A stretch of 64,000 nt of DNA from Advenella faeciporci (GTDB taxonomy: Bacteria; Pseudomonadota; Gammaproteobacteria; Burkholderiales; Burkholderiaceae_B), in the NCBI RefSeq assembly GCF_014652395.1, contig NZ_BMYS01000001.1:248001-312000 (forward strand). Direction: 5' to 3'. Within the stretch, counting starts at the first letter, position 1. Every line of letters starts with the position of its first letter. The notes beneath the pieces were generated by a model that was not told the DNA's origin, did not search any database, and saw only the letters and a list, made by a program, of their open reading frames with translations. Positions 24,760-36,625 of the stretch are shown here, piece by piece. The position numbers and the translations under genes are program-made.

Positions 24760-25402
24760 TTTTCTCAATGTCAAAATTTATTTTACGCACCTGCCCGTTT
24801 TTTCCGGGGAATCCATCAAAAACAGACGCGGTCAGAAAAGGCATTACCTGTGTCAGGCTGGCTTTATTGGAGTCGGCCAATACAGTAGCCTGATAAACTT
24901 CAGCACCACTGTTATTCAAGTCACGGATGGAAACGTGCAGCTGGTATCGATTATAACTGGCCTGCACATAACGGTACTGTGGCGCCATGGCAAAACCGAC
25001 ACCACTATAAAAAGGGTGGTGATACCCCCACCCCCAGCCAAAATTAAAAGTGGGATAGAAAAAAGGATCATAAAACGGATCGTTTTCCCGCACCATTTGC
25101 TGGCGGCTTTGCACGCCATAATCAAAAGAAACCTCGAAACGGGCCTTTTGGCTGCCTGCAGCCTCAATCAGTCCTGTCTTCCACATATGATTGCGCAACA
25201 AACTTTCATAACTGGCTTTTTCAAGATTCTGCCCGGCATAGGTATTAAAACGGTAAAGCTGCCCTTGGGCATTGGCCGGCCATTGCTGGAAAGAAGTTGT
25301 TTGGGTCGTGAATTGTTGAGTTGTTGAACAGGCTGTCAGCAACAGCACGAAAGCGGCCATTGGGAAAATGCGCAAGCTTGGCTTTGAAAAGACAGTATTC
25401 AT
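24746..25402 (-). CDS. DUF4136-family lipoprotein
   Basis: A 218-residue lipoprotein from ATG 25402, with hydrophobic segment and lipobox LTAC followed by STT. The body belongs to the DUF4136 family: [32 protein letters not shown], a long aromatic stretch of Pro, Gly, Trp and Tyr ([20 protein letters not shown]) and a final beta-rich part. Its function is unknown; the family is common in the outer-membrane lipoproteome. It overlaps tldD by 14 bases. The first 22 codons of the longer frame are unlikely to be translated. Confidence 0.8.
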   Translation of the reverse strand: MNTVFSKPSLRIFPMAAFVLLLTACSTTQQFTTQTTSFQQWPANAQGQLYRFNTYAGQNLEKASYESLLRNHMWKTGLIEAAGSQKARFEVSFDYGVQSRQQMVRENDPFYDPFFYPTFNFGWGWGYHHPFYSGVGFAMAPQYRYVQASYNRYQLHVSIRDLNNSGAEVYQATVLADSNKASLTQVMPFLTASVFDGFPGKNGQVRKINFDIEKNERN

Positions 25403-25540
25403 GATACAGGGCTTTGGGGTTACGGTTAATTCCCATTGACTGGGCATATGATGCATTGTGACACACAAGCGATGATTATTATTTTAAAGCATTTAAAACA
25501 TCTATAATTAGTCGCATTAATCAGGATAATTTTTATTGCC

Positions 25541-28234
25541 ATGTCGTCAAATACACCCACCACCATACACCGTCTCGACTATCGTGAATACCCTTTCAAC
25601 ATTGAAAATGTTGCATTGCATTTCGATCTTCACGAAACCTCCACCCGCATTACCAGCACGCTTTCGGTCAGCAGCAAAGAAAACTGGCCTGCCGATCTGG
25701 TCCTGAACGGAGAAGACATCAGGCTGGTTGCCGTTTCCATTAACGGTAAAGCACTTGGCGAACACCAGTATTCACTGAACGAACAAACCCTGGTTGTTCC
25801 TTCCCTGCAAGGACAATTCGAACTCAGCATTGTGTCCGAGTGCAACCCGCAGGAAAACAGCACCCTGATGGGTTTGTATGTCTCGGGTAACAGCTTTTTC
25901 ACCCAGTGTGAAGCGGAAGGCTTCCGGCGCATCACCTTTTTCCCGGACCGCCCCGATGTCATGAGCACCTACACCGTCACCATTTGTGCCGACAAAGCCC
26001 GTTACCCCTACCTGCTCTCCAATGGCAACCTGTGTGCCAGCACAGACCTTCCCGACGGACGCCACCAGGCCACCTGGGAAGACCCGTTTCGCAAACCCAG
26101 CTATTTGTTTGCCCTGGTTGCCGGCGACTTTGATATTCGTGAAAAACACGCCACCACCCAAAGCGGCCGCGAAGTTCTGTTGCAGGTTTATAGCGACAAA
26201 GGCTCGGGACACCAAACCGAATGGGCGCTTGAATCCCTGGAAAATGCGATGAAGTGGGACGAAGCGCGCTTTGGCCTTGAACTGGACCTTGACCGCTTCA
26301 TGATTGTGGCTGTGCGCGATTTCAATATGGGCGCCATGGAAAACAAAGGGCTTAATATTTTCAATGCCGCCTATGTCCTGGCCGACCCCAATACCGCCAC
26401 CGATGCCAACTATGAAGGCATTGAGTCGGTCATTGGCCACGAATATTTTCATAACTGGACCGGTAACCGTATTACTTGCCGCGACTGGTTCCAGCTTAGC
26501 CTGAAAGAAGGGCTCACGGTTTTCCGCGACCAGGAGTTTTCCGCAGACATGATGGCCAGGAATCTGGATGCCTCTGCGGCAGCCAGTGCCCGTGCCATCA
26601 AGCGTATTGACGACGTGACCCGTTTAAGAACCGCCCAATTCCCCGAAGACGCAGGCCCTATGGCCCACCCCATCCGCCCTGAAAGTTACCAGGAAATTGC
26701 CAATTTCTACACGGCAACCATTTACGAAAAAGGCGCTGAAGTCATTCGCATGCAGCACACCTTGCTGGGTGAAGAGGGTTTTCGTGCCGGCATGGATGAA
26801 TACTTCAGTCGTCATGATGGCCAGGCCGTCACCTGTGATGACTTCATCAATGTCATGGAATCGGTTTACACCCAACGCAATCCGGGCAAAGACCTGTCCC
26901 TGTTCAGGAACTGGTATTCACAGGCCGGTACGCCTCGGGTAACGGTACAGCTTGCTTACAATGAAGCGCAACAGCGTTGCTCAATTACCCTGTCACAAAG
27001 CTGCGCACCGGTTGGCGTTGAAAAACTGCAAAACGGCTTTGTCAAGAAGCCCTTCCATATTCCCTTTTCCATGGGTTTCATCAGCCAGTCTGGCCAGCCG
27101 CTCATGCTGCAATTTGAAGGCCGCCCGCAAACCACTGTTTTGCTTGAACTGATAGAAGAAAGCCAGACCTGGCACTTCGACCAGATCTCCGAACGGCCGA
27201 TTCCCTCATTACTGCGCGATTTTTCGGCACCGGTCATTGTGGATTATCCCTGGAACCAACAGGAACTGGCGATTTTGTGCGCCCATGACAGCAATCCTTT
27301 TGCACGCTGGGAAGCCGTACAGGCACTAAGCTCAAATGAGTTGCTGCGCATTGCCGCCCTCCTGGCGCAGGGCGGACAGCCGGAACTGGACCCTGCCCTG
27401 CTGCAAGTCTGGCAAACCAACCTGACTGACCCAAGCCTTGATGCCGGTTATCGCGCCTGGTTACTGACCCTGCCTTCGGAAAAAGTCCTTGCCGAGCGCA
27501 TGACACCGATTGAACCCGTGGCTATTGCCCGGGCTCGCGATTTTGTTCGTGAAAAACTGGCCAATGGCCTGCTGGATTTATGGCAGCAAACCCTTGGCCA
27601 GAATGAAACCCCCGGACGTTACAGCCCCGATGCCATCAGCGCGGGCCGTCGCAGTCTGAAAAATCTGGCACTCGCCTATTTATTGTCTATCCAGAACCCG
27701 TCAGCCATCCAGGCCGCCTTTGCGCAATACCAGAATGCCAGCAACATGACCGACCGTCTTGGTGCGCTTTCCGCACTGGTCAGCCATTATGAAGGCGATG
27801 AGCGTGATGAAGCCCTGGCCCAATTTTATGAACAATGGCAACATGACCCGCTGGTTGTCGACAAATGGTTTGCCCTGCAGGCCAATGCCCGCCATACCAA
27901 CGCACAAACCATCCTGGGCCTGATGGCACACCCGGCCTTTAACCTGCGCAATCCAAACCGTGCACGCTCCCTGATCTTCCAGTTTTGCATCAACAACACA
28001 GAAGGACTGCACAAGAGCGACGGTTCGGGCTATGCATTCTGGGCCGACCAGGTGATTGCCCTGGACGGCATCAACCCTGAAATTGCTGCCCGTTTAGCCC
28101 GTGTCATGGACAACTGGTCCCGTTATGCGCCTGCCCTGAAAGCCGGTATGCAGCAAGCCCTTAAACGCGTTGAAGCGCATCCCGGCCTGTCCAAAAACGT
28201 ATTTGAAATCGTATCCAAAGCATTGAATATCTGA
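25541..28234 (+). CDS. pepN: Aminopeptidase N
   Basis: A zinc M1 aminopeptidase of 897 residues, removing N-terminal residues from peptides in the cytoplasm. The exopeptidase motif [10 protein letters not shown] and the zinc site [11 protein letters not shown] with the third ligand in [13 protein letters not shown] are present in the second domain (roughly 255-325). The C-terminal 400 residues are the helical domain of proteobacterial PepN. The length fits the family. fbp begins 21 bases after its stop, so the two may share a transcript. Confidence 0.97.
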   Translation: MSSNTPTTIHRLDYREYPFNIENVALHFDLHETSTRITSTLSVSSKENWPADLVLNGEDIRLVAVSINGKALGEHQYSLNEQTLVVPSLQGQFELSIVSECNPQENSTLMGLYVSGNSFFTQCEAEGFRRITFFPDRPDVMSTYTVTICADKARYPYLLSNGNLCASTDLPDGRHQATWEDPFRKPSYLFALVAGDFDIREKHATTQSGREVLLQVYSDKGSGHQTEWALESLENAMKWDEARFGLELDLDRFMIVAVRDFNMGAMENKGLNIFNAAYVLADPNTATDANYEGIESVIGHEYFHNWTGNRITCRDWFQLSLKEGLTVFRDQEFSADMMARNLDASAAASARAIKRIDDVTRLRTAQFPEDAGPMAHPIRPESYQEIANFYTATIYEKGAEVIRMQHTLLGEEGFRAGMDEYFSRHDGQAVTCDDFINVMESVYTQRNPGKDLSLFRNWYSQAGTPRVTVQLAYNEAQQRCSITLSQSCAPVGVEKLQNGFVKKPFHIPFSMGFISQSGQPLMLQFEGRPQTTVLLELIEESQTWHFDQISERPIPSLLRDFSAPVIVDYPWNQQELAILCAHDSNPFARWEAVQALSSNELLRIAALLAQGGQPELDPALLQVWQTNLTDPSLDAGYRAWLLTLPSEKVLAERMTPIEPVAIARARDFVREKLANGLLDLWQQTLGQNETPGRYSPDAISAGRRSLKNLALAYLLSIQNPSAIQAAFAQYQNASNMTDRLGALSALVSHYEGDERDEALAQFYEQWQHDPLVVDKWFALQANARHTNAQTILGLMAHPAFNLRNPNRARSLIFQFCINNTEGLHKSDGSGYAFWADQVIALDGINPEIAARLARVMDNWSRYAPALKAGMQQALKRVEAHPGLSKNVFEIVSKALNI

Positions 28235-28254
28235 AACCTGAGGAATCTGCAAGA

Positions 28255-29265
28255 ATGAAATTTAAGACCCTGACGCAATATTTGGTAGAACAACAACGCC
28301 AGAATAACGCATTGCAGGCAGAAGTACGCCTGCTTATCGAAGTGGTTGCACGCGCCTGCAAAAGCATTGGGCACGCCGTTGGCAAAGGTAGCCTGGGCGG
28401 TGTATTGGGTAGCCTGGAATCTGAAAACGTCCAGGGCGAAGTCCAGAAAAAACTGGACGTCATGTCCAATGAAATCCTGCTTGAAGCCAACGAATGGGGC
28501 GGCCAGCTGGCGGCCATGGCTTCTGAAGAAATGGAAACCATCCATAAAATCCCCAATCGCTACCCCAAAGGCGAATACCTGCTGCTGTTTGATCCCCTTG
28601 ACGGCTCCTCCAACATTGATGTGAACGTCTCTATTGGTACTATTTTCTCTATCCTGAAAGCACCTGCCGAATCCTCTGGTCGTGAAATCAACGAAGAGGA
28701 TTTCCTTCAGCCAGGCACCCAGCAGGTAGCGGCCGGCTACGCCGTATACGGGCCACAAACCATGCTGGTGATTACTTTGGGCAATGGAGTGGTTGGCTTT
28801 ACCCTTGACCGTGAAACCGGCACCTGGATGCTCACCAATGAAAACATCCAGATTCCGGCAGACACCAAGGAGTTTGCCATTAACATGTCAAACATGCGGC
28901 ACTGGGCACCACCGGTTCGCCAGTATATTGATGACTGTCTGGCTGGCAAAACCGGGCCGCTGGGCAAAGACTACAACATGCGCTGGGTGGCTTCGATGGT
29001 GGCCGATGTGCACCGCATCTTAAGCCGTGGCGGCATTTTCATGTACCCATGGGATTCGCGTGAGCCCAACAAACCAGGCAAACTGCGCCTGATGTACGAA
29101 GCCAATCCCATGAGCTTTATTGTTGAACAGGCCGGCGGTATGGCCACCGATTCCGTCAATCGTATTATGGATATCCAGCCAACCGAACTGCATCAGCGGG
29201 TTGGCGTGGTTCTGGGTTCTAAAAATGAAGTGGAACGCGTGCGTGCTTACTGCGCAGGATCGTAA
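28255..29265 (+). CDS. fbp: Fructose-1,6-bisphosphatase class 1
   Basis: Hydrolyses fructose 1,6-bisphosphate to fructose 6-phosphate in gluconeogenesis. The 336-residue protein has the metal-binding signature [19 protein letters not shown] and the segment [20 protein letters not shown] of the substrate site. It follows pepN closely on the same strand. Its 3' end overlaps the convergent aldo/keto reductase gene by 19 bases (29247-29265). Confidence 0.96.
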   Translation: MKFKTLTQYLVEQQRQNNALQAEVRLLIEVVARACKSIGHAVGKGSLGGVLGSLESENVQGEVQKKLDVMSNEILLEANEWGGQLAAMASEEMETIHKIPNRYPKGEYLLLFDPLDGSSNIDVNVSIGTIFSILKAPAESSGREINEEDFLQPGTQQVAAGYAVYGPQTMLVITLGNGVVGFTLDRETGTWMLTNENIQIPADTKEFAINMSNMRHWAPPVRQYIDDCLAGKTGPLGKDYNMRWVASMVADVHRILSRGGIFMYPWDSREPNKPGKLRLMYEANPMSFIVEQAGGMATDSVNRIMDIQPTELHQRVGVVLGSKNEVERVRAYCAGS

Positions 29266-30311
29266 TACTTCTGGCGCATCTCATCCAGTTGCGCCAACAC
29301 ATCAGCGTCAAGGCGGGTTTGCATGGCGCTGATGTCCTCATCAAGCTGCGCCAGCGTTCTGACACCAATAATAGTGCTGTCCACCTGCCATTTACTGTTA
29401 CAAAATCCCAGGGCCAGCTGAACCGGACTTAAGCCCAGTTCACGGGCAAAAGCATTATAAGCCCTGGCCGCCTCCAGGCAGGCCTGTCTTCCCCAGCGCT
29501 GCTTTTGCACAGACTCATAACGGGTAATACGTGCTTCAGCCGGCGCACCTGGCCCGGTCGTGCCGGTCTGGTCATACTTGCCGCTAAGCAGGCCATAACC
29601 CAATGGTGAATACGCCAGCAATGACACCTTGTGCCGGTAACACATTTCATCAAGCCCGTTTTCATAGGCACGGTTCAACAGGCAATACGGGTTCTGGATG
29701 GTGGCCACACGGGGCAAGCCCATCTGGCCAGCCAGACGGATAAACTCGGAAACGCCATAAGGTGTTTCATTGGACAGGCCGATATAGCGTACCTTCCCTG
29801 CCTTTACCAGTTTATCCAGGGCCTGCAATTGTTCTTCTATCGTTGTAACCGGTTCGTGCTTTTTATCGGGATCAAAATAACGCCGGCCAAAAGCCGGTAC
29901 ATGTCGCTCGGGCCAGTGTATCTGGTAAAGGTCAATGTAATCGGTTTTCAGGCGTTTAAGGCTCCCTTCACAAGAAGCGATAATATCCTGGCCGGTCAAG
30001 CCCGTACCTTCCCGAATCCAGGGTGTACCCCTTGAAGGGCCGGCCACCTTGGTTGCCAGCACGATTTCCGAACGGGGCACCGGACTGCGTCCAAACCAAT
30101 TGCCCAGGATTGTTTCCGTAGCCCCATACGTTTCTTTGCGGGTAGGCACCGAATACATTTCGGCGGTATCGAGGAAATTAATGCCCTGCCCTACCGCCCG
30201 GTCAAGGATCTCAAATGCAGTTTTCTCATCCACCTGCTCACCAAATGTCATGGTTCCAAGACAAACATCTGTCACCATTAAATCGCTTATTCCCAGCTGA
30301 ACCTTCTGCAT
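29247..30311 (-). CDS. Aldo/keto reductase, Tas-like
   Basis: A 354-residue NADP(H)-dependent aldo/keto reductase. The TIM barrel starts with LGTMTFGEQ; the catalytic Asp and Tyr lie in [11 protein letters not shown], and the Lys/His pair lies in [10 protein letters not shown] and [11 protein letters not shown]. Length and insertions ([16 protein letters not shown]) fit the Tas subgroup. The natural substrate is unknown. It overlaps the 3' end of fbp. An AT-rich gap of 55 bases separates it from the quinone oxidoreductase gene upstream. Confidence 0.85.
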   Translation of the reverse strand: MQKVQLGISDLMVTDVCLGTMTFGEQVDEKTAFEILDRAVGQGINFLDTAEMYSVPTRKETYGATETILGNWFGRSPVPRSEIVLATKVAGPSRGTPWIREGTGLTGQDIIASCEGSLKRLKTDYIDLYQIHWPERHVPAFGRRYFDPDKKHEPVTTIEEQLQALDKLVKAGKVRYIGLSNETPYGVSEFIRLAGQMGLPRVATIQNPYCLLNRAYENGLDEMCYRHKVSLLAYSPLGYGLLSGKYDQTGTTGPGAPAEARITRYESVQKQRWGRQACLEAARAYNAFARELGLSPVQLALGFCNSKWQVDSTIIGVRTLAQLDEDISAMQTRLDADVLAQLDEMRQKYYDPAQ

Positions 30312-30366
30312 TTGCCTTGCCTCTTCCTTTAAATATCAAACTTTAAAAAATGAATAATATGAACAA

Positions 30367-31353
30367 TCAGTCAAGGGTCAGTACCGTGGCACCCGTGGTT
30401 TTGCGTGAAGCCAGCGCAATATGGGCTTCAGCCACCTCTTCCAGCGGATAACGCTGGTCAATTTGCACCTTGATTTTCTTGCTGGTGATCATTTGGAACA
30501 ACTCATCGGCTGCTGCCTGCATTTTCTCTAAAGTGTTCACATGAGCACCCAGGCTTGGACGGGTCACATACAAAGAACCTTTGGTAGCCAGCACTCCCAG
30601 GTTAACTCCGGTAACCGGACCCGACGCATTGCCGTAGCTCACCATCAGGCCACGAGGCTGCAGACAGTCAAGGGAAATTTCCCAGGTATCTTTACCCACC
30701 CCGTCGTAAACTACAGGCACTTTCTTGCCGTTGGTTAACTCCAGCACACGCTCCACCACATTTTCATTCGTGTAATTAATAGTTGCCCAGGCACCATGGG
30801 CCCTGGCAATATCGGCCTTTTCGGGGCTGGACACCGTACCAATCAATTTGACACCCAAGGCCTTGGCCCACTGACAGGCAATCAGCCCAACACCACCGGC
30901 GGCCGCATGCAGCAAAATGGTTTCACCCTCTTGCAGGCGATAGGTCTGCCTGAACAGATACTGAACTGTAAGACCCTTTAGCATGACGGCAGCGGCCTCT
31001 TCAAAAGAAATGCCATCAGGTATTTTCACCACCTGATGGCCGGGCACGTTGCGCACCTCGGCGTAGGCACCCAGTGGGCTCTGGCCGTATGCCACACGGT
31101 CTCCCGCTTTCAGGTGGGCAACATTTTTACCCACTGCCTCCACCACACCAGAAGCCTCAAACCCCAGGCCATGCGGCAGCGGGCTGGCATAAAGACCGGT
31201 GCGGAAATAAATATCAATGAAATTCAGTCCAACCGCTTTTTGGCGGATTTGCACTTCGTTATCGGCCGGTTCCGGAACATCAAGGGTCATCAGTTTCATG
31301 ACCTCAGGACCACCATGTGTCTCAATTTGAATGGCTTTTGATGTGATACCCAC
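30367..31353 (-). CDS. Quinone oxidoreductase, zinc-free
   Basis: An NADPH-dependent quinone reductase of the medium-chain family, 328 residues from the GTG at 31353, which has GGAG at good spacing (a GTG at 31365 is also in frame). The nucleotide-binding motif is HAAAGGVGLIACQWAKALG. There are no zinc ligands, as expected for the Qor group. It would reduce quinones in the cytoplasm by one electron. The divergent gene at 31497 is a MarR-type regulator, which is a likely controller of this gene. Confidence 0.85.
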   Translation of the reverse strand: MGITSKAIQIETHGGPEVMKLMTLDVPEPADNEVQIRQKAVGLNFIDIYFRTGLYASPLPHGLGFEASGVVEAVGKNVAHLKAGDRVAYGQSPLGAYAEVRNVPGHQVVKIPDGISFEEAAAVMLKGLTVQYLFRQTYRLQEGETILLHAAAGGVGLIACQWAKALGVKLIGTVSSPEKADIARAHGAWATINYTNENVVERVLELTNGKKVPVVYDGVGKDTWEISLDCLQPRGLMVSYGNASGPVTGVNLGVLATKGSLYVTRPSLGAHVNTLEKMQAAADELFQMITSKKIKVQIDQRYPLEEVAEAHIALASRKTTGATVLTLD

Positions 31354-31496
31354 GTTTAACTCCACTTATGATTAATAAAGAATTTACTAGAATGATAGTT
31401 AATAAAAACAATTATTCAATATATATCAACAATAATCGATAAAAAAAACAGTATACTTTGACAGTATCTGCCTAAGCAAATATAACCATAAATACA

Positions 31497-32024
31497 ATGA
31501 ACAGCAAAAAAATATCCCTATCCCAACCAGAAAAAGCCTTCACAATCAAACCTGAAGACGTTCCCCGTGGTCAGGAAAACATTGGATATCTGATTCGTCT
31601 GGTCCATTTTTCCATTCATGACATGATTGAAAAAAACATGGCACCTTTGGGTCTGACTGCCACGCAATGGCACCCTATTGCCATTATCGGGCTTAGCAAG
31701 GCGGATACCCCCGCCTGTGTGGCCCGTATTGCCGAAGTGGATACCGGCGCCATGACACGCACGCTTGACAGACTGGAAGCCAAAGGGTTCCTGACCCGCC
31801 AGCGTAGCGAGCAGGATCGCCGGGTCATCAAACTGACACTTACCGAAAAAGGCAAACAGGTCAATGAAAAACTGCTCCCTTCGGTTGCCCAGGCTTTAAA
31901 CCATCACCTGCAAGGCTTTACCGAGCAAGAGGTGGAGTTGCTGAAAAGCCTGTTAACCCGTATGTTATTGAATGCCAATCCGAATATTTTAAAATCCATC
32001 CAGGAAAACGGCATGAATGGCTGA
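31497..32024 (+). CDS. MarR-family transcriptional regulator
   Basis: A 175-residue winged-helix repressor. The domain (about 30-165) shows the MarR order: helix with HDMIEKNM, recognition helices in TDTGAMTRTLDRLEAKGFL and the wing TRQRSEQDRRVIKLTLTEKG, then a dimer helix. It is divergent from the quinone reductase gene, with 131 to 143 bp between the starts, and probably controls both. The intergenic stretch is very A/T-rich and contains ATTATT and AATAAT half-sites, but no convincing operator can be fixed. Confidence 0.88.
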   Translation: MNSKKISLSQPEKAFTIKPEDVPRGQENIGYLIRLVHFSIHDMIEKNMAPLGLTATQWHPIAIIGLSKADTPACVARIAEVDTGAMTRTLDRLEAKGFLTRQRSEQDRRVIKLTLTEKGKQVNEKLLPSVAQALNHHLQGFTEQEVELLKSLLTRMLLNANPNILKSIQENGMNG

Positions 32025-32082
32025 ATATCAGTGTGACAGGCCAAAGCCACGAGGCAAGCACTCATCGTTCAGCCATAAAAAA

Positions 32083-33573
32083 CTACCGTTTTCCGCTTTT
32101 GCCGATTAACGAACCCAACACACCGCGCAGCATCTTTCTGGCCGTATCCCTGACCATCCCCTTGGCCACTTGCTGAACCAAGCCATCCTTGCGCCCGCCA
32201 CGCGGTCCGGTGGAACCAATCATCATTTCCTTGACCGCCCCCCAAAGGCCCTCATCTCCAGCCTGGACGCGGGTCGCTGCTTCAGCGTTTTTCTGCTCGG
32301 CACGACGCGCAAGCACTTCAAACGCCGATTCCCTGTCAATCAGGGTGTCGTATTTTCCGGCAAAACCCGACAGGTTGCGAATAGAATAACGCTCTGCATC
32401 AGTGGCTGGCCCCATTCGGCTGGCCGGTGGTAAAACCCAGACACGCTGCGTAATCCCGGGACTGCCTTTGGCATCCAGACAGGAAACCAAGGCCTCACCC
32501 ACACCCAATTCAGTAATTTCACGCGCAATATCCAACTCAGGATTAGGTCTCATGGTATCGGCCGCCGTTTTTACCGCCTTCTGGTCACGTGGCGTAAAGG
32601 CTCGCAGGGCATGCTGAACCCGGTTACCCAACTGGCCCAACACCGAGTCAGGGATGTCGGCCGGATTTTGCGTGACAAAATAAACCCCCACCCCTTTTGA
32701 GCGCACTAAACGAACGATTTGTTCAATTTTTTCCAGCAGGACTTTGGGCGCATCGTCAAACAGCAAATGGGCCTCATCAAAGAAAAACACAAACCTGGGC
32801 TGATCCGGGTCACCCACTTCGGGCAAAGATTCATAAATTTCAGCCAACAACCACAGCAAAAACACGGCATATAATTTAGGTGACTGCATCAGCTTGTCTG
32901 CCGCCAGAATATTCACCATGCCCTGGCCCTGCGCATTACAGCGGATCAGGTCGTGGATATCCAGCATGGGCTCACCGAAGAAGCGGTCAGCCCCCTGGGT
33001 TTCCAACTGCAGCAATGCACGCTGGATAGCCCCCACCGAAGCGGCGGACACATTACCATACACCGGCCTGAGTTCGGCGGCCCTGTCATTGACGTTTTGC
33101 AGCATGGCCCGAAGGTCTTTCAGATCCAGCAAGAGATGATCTTCATCATCAGCCACCTTGAAGACCAGATTCAGGATGCCGGTTTGCGTGTCATTCAGGT
33201 TTAACATACGGGACAGCAACAAAGGCCCCATATCAGATACCGTGGCACGAACCGGATGTCCCTGCTCGCCAAACACATCCCATAAAACAGTGGGGCAGCC
33301 TCCCCACTGCGGTACCGGCAGCCCAAATTTTTCCAGACGCTCAAGCAATTTGGGGCTTTCAACACCTGTTTGCGAAATACCTGTCAAATCGCCCTTTACA
33401 TCGGCCAGAAATACCGGTGTGCCGATGCGGGAAAAGGCTTGCGCCAATACCTGAAGCGTAATGGTTTTACCGGTTCCGGTTGCGCCGGTGATGCAACCGT
33501 GACGGTTGGCCAGCTTGGGCAAAAGAAAGACGTCATTCTTTGCATTTTTCGCTATCAGGATGGGATCTGCCAT
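32083..33573 (-). CDS. HerA/FtsK-like ATPase of the DUF853 family
   Basis: A 496-residue P-loop ATPase. The Walker A motif GATGTGKT lies at 30-37 and the Walker B motif [10 protein letters not shown] in the middle. An arginine finger-like [12 protein letters not shown] and a sensor segment [12 protein letters not shown] follow. The family (YjgR-like) is related to HerA and other hexameric DNA translocases, but its cellular role is poorly known. It is alone on its strand, convergent with the marR gene and divergent from yebC. Confidence 0.85.
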   Translation of the reverse strand: MADPILIAKNAKNDVFLLPKLANRHGCITGATGTGKTITLQVLAQAFSRIGTPVFLADVKGDLTGISQTGVESPKLLERLEKFGLPVPQWGGCPTVLWDVFGEQGHPVRATVSDMGPLLLSRMLNLNDTQTGILNLVFKVADDEDHLLLDLKDLRAMLQNVNDRAAELRPVYGNVSAASVGAIQRALLQLETQGADRFFGEPMLDIHDLIRCNAQGQGMVNILAADKLMQSPKLYAVFLLWLLAEIYESLPEVGDPDQPRFVFFFDEAHLLFDDAPKVLLEKIEQIVRLVRSKGVGVYFVTQNPADIPDSVLGQLGNRVQHALRAFTPRDQKAVKTAADTMRPNPELDIAREITELGVGEALVSCLDAKGSPGITQRVWVLPPASRMGPATDAERYSIRNLSGFAGKYDTLIDRESAFEVLARRAEQKNAEAATRVQAGDEGLWGAVKEMMIGSTGPRGGRKDGLVQQVAKGMVRDTARKMLRGVLGSLIGKSGKR

Positions 33574-33687
33574 AATTAACCCTTTGTTAAGTGCAAAACA
33601 TTAGAAAATCTAACCGTATTCTATAAAAGTTTGTCACACTCGGGGTAAAATCTCAGATTCGATTAACTTACTTTAACTGTTATTGAT

Positions 33688-34422
33688 ATGGCCGGACATA
33701 GTAAATGGGCAAATATCCAGCACCGGAAAGGTCGCCAGGATGCCAAACGCGGAAAGATATGGACAAAAATCATTCGTGAAATTACCGTTGCAGCACGTGC
33801 TGGCGGCCCAGATCCCAGTGCCAACCCTGCCTTGCGACTGGCTTGGGATAAAGCGACCGCTGCCAATATGCCCAAAGACAACATCCAGCGCGCCATTACC
33901 CGTGGCGCAGGTGGTGCAGATGGCGACAACTACGAATCCATCCGCTACGAAGGATATGGCATCAATGGTGCTGCGATCATTATCGACTGCATGACCGACA
34001 ATCGTGTACGTACCGTCTCCGACGTTCGCCATGCCTTAACCAAACACGGTGGCAACCTGGGTCAGGATGGCTCGGTTGCTTTCATGTTCCAGCATTGTGG
34101 GCAATTCATTTTTGCACCGGGCACCAGCGAAGAAAAAATCATGGAAGTCGCCCTTGAAGCCGGTGCCGATGACATCCTGACCGATGAAGATGGCATGGTT
34201 GAAGTGGTTTGCGCACCCGAGCAATATGCCGCTGTACGGGACGCTTTCGCTGAAGCCGGACTGAAGCCCGAAATGGAAGCCATCGTCATGAAACCCCTGA
34301 ATGAAACCCTGCTGACCGGTGACGATGCCAGCAAAATGCAAAAAATCCTTGACCAGCTTGAAAGTCTTGATGACGTACAAGAAGTTTATACAACCGCTGT
34401 TTTTGATGAAACAGAAGAATAA
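33688..34422 (+). CDS. yebC: YebC/PmpR-family protein
   Basis: A 244-residue member of the YebC/TACO1 family. [21 protein letters not shown] is the invariant N-terminus. Members bind DNA or ribosomes; recent work links some of them to translation of proline-rich stretches, so the older 'regulator' label is uncertain here. The length and three-domain layout are complete. It begins the run yebC-purD-hemF-nadD with 15 bases to purD. Confidence 0.93.
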   Translation: MAGHSKWANIQHRKGRQDAKRGKIWTKIIREITVAARAGGPDPSANPALRLAWDKATAANMPKDNIQRAITRGAGGADGDNYESIRYEGYGINGAAIIIDCMTDNRVRTVSDVRHALTKHGGNLGQDGSVAFMFQHCGQFIFAPGTSEEKIMEVALEAGADDILTDEDGMVEVVCAPEQYAAVRDAFAEAGLKPEMEAIVMKPLNETLLTGDDASKMQKILDQLESLDDVQEVYTTAVFDETEE

Positions 34423-34437
34423 AGCGAAAATTTTACA

Positions 34438-35715
34438 ATGAAAGTACTCGTTATTGGTAATGGCGGCCGTGAACACGCCATTGCATGGCGTATTGCCCAG
34501 TCCGCACAGGTAAGCGATGTTTTTGTGGCACCTGGCAACGGGGGCACCGCGCTTGATCCGTTACTCAAGAATGTGGCCATTACCAACCTTGATGAACTGG
34601 CCGCCTTTGCAAAAAAAGAAGGCATCGACCTGACTGTCGTGGGTCCCGAAGCGCCTTTGGCTGCGGGTGTGGTTGACCTGTTCCGCGAACAGGGCCTGGC
34701 CGTATTTGGCCCCACCAAGGCTGCCGCACAGCTGGAAAGCTCCAAGGATTTTGCCAAAGCTTTCATGGTACGCCACAACATTCCCACTTCGGCTTACGCC
34801 ACTTTTACCTTGCCCGAGGAAGCACACGCCTACATCAACGAACAGGGTGCGCCCATTGTTGTCAAGGCCGACGGCCTGGCGGCTGGCAAAGGGGTGGTCG
34901 TTGCCCAAACCCTGCAAGAAGCACACGATGCCGTTGATGCCATGCTGGGCGATGGCAGCCTGGGTGCAGCCGGTGCCCGGGTCGTCATTGAAGGCTTCCT
35001 GGCTGGCGAAGAAGCCAGTTTCATTGTCATGTGCGACGGCAAAAACGTATTGCCCATGGCAACCAGCCAGGATCACAAGCGCCAGCTTGACAACGACCAG
35101 GGCCCCAATACCGGTGGCATGGGCGCCTACTCACCCGCGCCTATCGTTTCCGACCGTCTGCATGAGCGCATTATGCAGGAAGTCATTTACCCAACCATTC
35201 AGGGAATGGAAAAAGACGGCATCACCTTCACAGGTTTCCTGTATGCCGGTCTCATGATTGACGATGGCAACGACGAAGAACGCAGCATCAAGGTGCTTGA
35301 GTTCAACTGCCGCATGGGTGACCCTGAAACACAGCCCATCATGATGCGCCTGCAAGGCGATTATGCCGACACCCTGTTGAAAGCGGCACAAGGCAAGCTT
35401 GACCAGGCCAGCATCAGCTGGGATCCACGTACTGCGCTGGGCGTTGTGATGGCCTCGTACAACTATCCCGGCACACCCCGCACCGGCGATGTCATCACCG
35501 GCATTCCTGCGGCACAAAAAGAATGCGTGACTTTCCATGCCGGTTCCACACTGCAAGATAACCAGCTCCTCACCTCAGGTGGCCGGGTACTGTGTGTAAC
35601 GGCGCTGGGAGACACTGTGCAACAGGCGCGCGAAACCGCCTATGCAACTGTTAAACAAATCAAGTTTGACGGCCAGCAATATCGTAGCGATATTGCCTGG
35701 AGGGCTTTAAAGTAA
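34438..35715 (+). CDS. purD: Phosphoribosylamine-glycine ligase
   Basis: Second step of purine synthesis: joins glycine to phosphoribosylamine with ATP. The 425-residue ATP-grasp enzyme starts with [17 protein letters not shown] and contains [15 protein letters not shown] and the phosphate-binding [11 protein letters not shown] and [13 protein letters not shown]. Length is normal. One base separates its stop from hemF; the two are likely on one transcript. Confidence 0.97.
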   Translation: MKVLVIGNGGREHAIAWRIAQSAQVSDVFVAPGNGGTALDPLLKNVAITNLDELAAFAKKEGIDLTVVGPEAPLAAGVVDLFREQGLAVFGPTKAAAQLESSKDFAKAFMVRHNIPTSAYATFTLPEEAHAYINEQGAPIVVKADGLAAGKGVVVAQTLQEAHDAVDAMLGDGSLGAAGARVVIEGFLAGEEASFIVMCDGKNVLPMATSQDHKRQLDNDQGPNTGGMGAYSPAPIVSDRLHERIMQEVIYPTIQGMEKDGITFTGFLYAGLMIDDGNDEERSIKVLEFNCRMGDPETQPIMMRLQGDYADTLLKAAQGKLDQASISWDPRTALGVVMASYNYPGTPRTGDVITGIPAAQKECVTFHAGSTLQDNQLLTSGGRVLCVTALGDTVQQARETAYATVKQIKFDGQQYRSDIAWRALK

Positions 35716-35716
35716 T

Positions 35717-36625
35717 ATGCAGCACATTCCCCTAGACCAGGTCAGTCAGTATTTTCGTTCATTGCAGGCATCCATTGTTGAAGCACTTGAAAAAGAAGAC
35801 GGCTTTGCCTTTTCCCAGGATGCCTGGGAACGCCCTGAAGGCGGTGGCGGCCTGTCCCGCTACATAGAGGGCGGCCATGTTTTTGAACGCGGTGCCGTGC
35901 TGTTCAGCCACGTCATGGGAGAAAAGCTCCCGCCTTCGGCAAGCGCACACCGACCCGAACTGGCTGGCCGCTCTTGGGAAGCCATGGGGGTTTCACTGGT
36001 TTTACACCCGCGCAACCCCTATATCCCCACCACCCACATGAATGTCCGGATGTTCGTGGCCAAGGCCAGCCAACCAGACGAAAAGGACGTCTTCTGGTTT
36101 GGCGGCGGCATGGACCTGACCCCCTACTACGCCTTTGAAGACGATGCCCGTCATTTCCACCGAACCTGTCATGATGCGCTTGCACCATTTGGCAAAACAC
36201 GCTACCAGGAATATAAGGAATGGTGCGACCGTTACTTTTTCCTGAAGCACCGCAATGAAACCCGCGGTGTGGGTGGCGTTTTTTTTGACGACCTGAACGA
36301 CCTGGGCTTTGAACAGTCTTTTGCATTGGTCCAGGCCACCGGCAATGCATTCACGCAAGCTTACCTGCCCATTGTGCAAAAGCGCAGGCATTTGCCTTTT
36401 GGTGAAAAAGAACGGGATTTCCAGGCTTACCGCCGCGGTCGCTATGTCGAATTCAATCTGGTTTGGGACAGGGGTACCCTGTTTGGCCTGCAATCGGGTG
36501 GGCGCACCGAATCCATTCTGCTTTCCATGCCACCCACTGCCAGCTGGCGCTACGACTGGACACCAGAACCGGGTTCGGCTGAAGCCCGGCTTTACACTTT
36601 CCTGACGCCCCGAGACTGGCTCTGA
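35717..36625 (+). CDS. hemF: Oxygen-dependent coproporphyrinogen III oxidase
   Basis: Oxidatively decarboxylates coproporphyrinogen III to protoporphyrinogen IX using oxygen, in haem synthesis. The 302-residue protein has the family signatures [40 protein letters not shown] and [20 protein letters not shown]. The last codon overlaps the next start: stop TGA at 36623-36625 and nadD ATG at 36625. This indicates translational coupling with nadD. Confidence 0.97.
   Translation: MQHIPLDQVSQYFRSLQASIVEALEKEDGFAFSQDAWERPEGGGGLSRYIEGGHVFERGAVLFSHVMGEKLPPSASAHRPELAGRSWEAMGVSLVLHPRNPYIPTTHMNVRMFVAKASQPDEKDVFWFGGGMDLTPYYAFEDDARHFHRTCHDALAPFGKTRYQEYKEWCDRYFFLKHRNETRGVGGVFFDDLNDLGFEQSFALVQATGNAFTQAYLPIVQKRRHLPFGEKERDFQAYRRGRYVEFNLVWDRGTLFGLQSGGRTESILLSMPPTASWRYDWTPEPGSAEARLYTFLTPRDWL

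Noticed and set aside
25772-26452. 226-codon ORF on the minus strand inside pepN
   Set aside because: It is a shadow of the strongly supported pepN frame; the protein has no recognisable domain.
28123-28758. 211-codon ORF on the minus strand across pepN and fbp
   Set aside because: Both overlapped frames are clear enzymes with catalytic motifs; this ORF has none.
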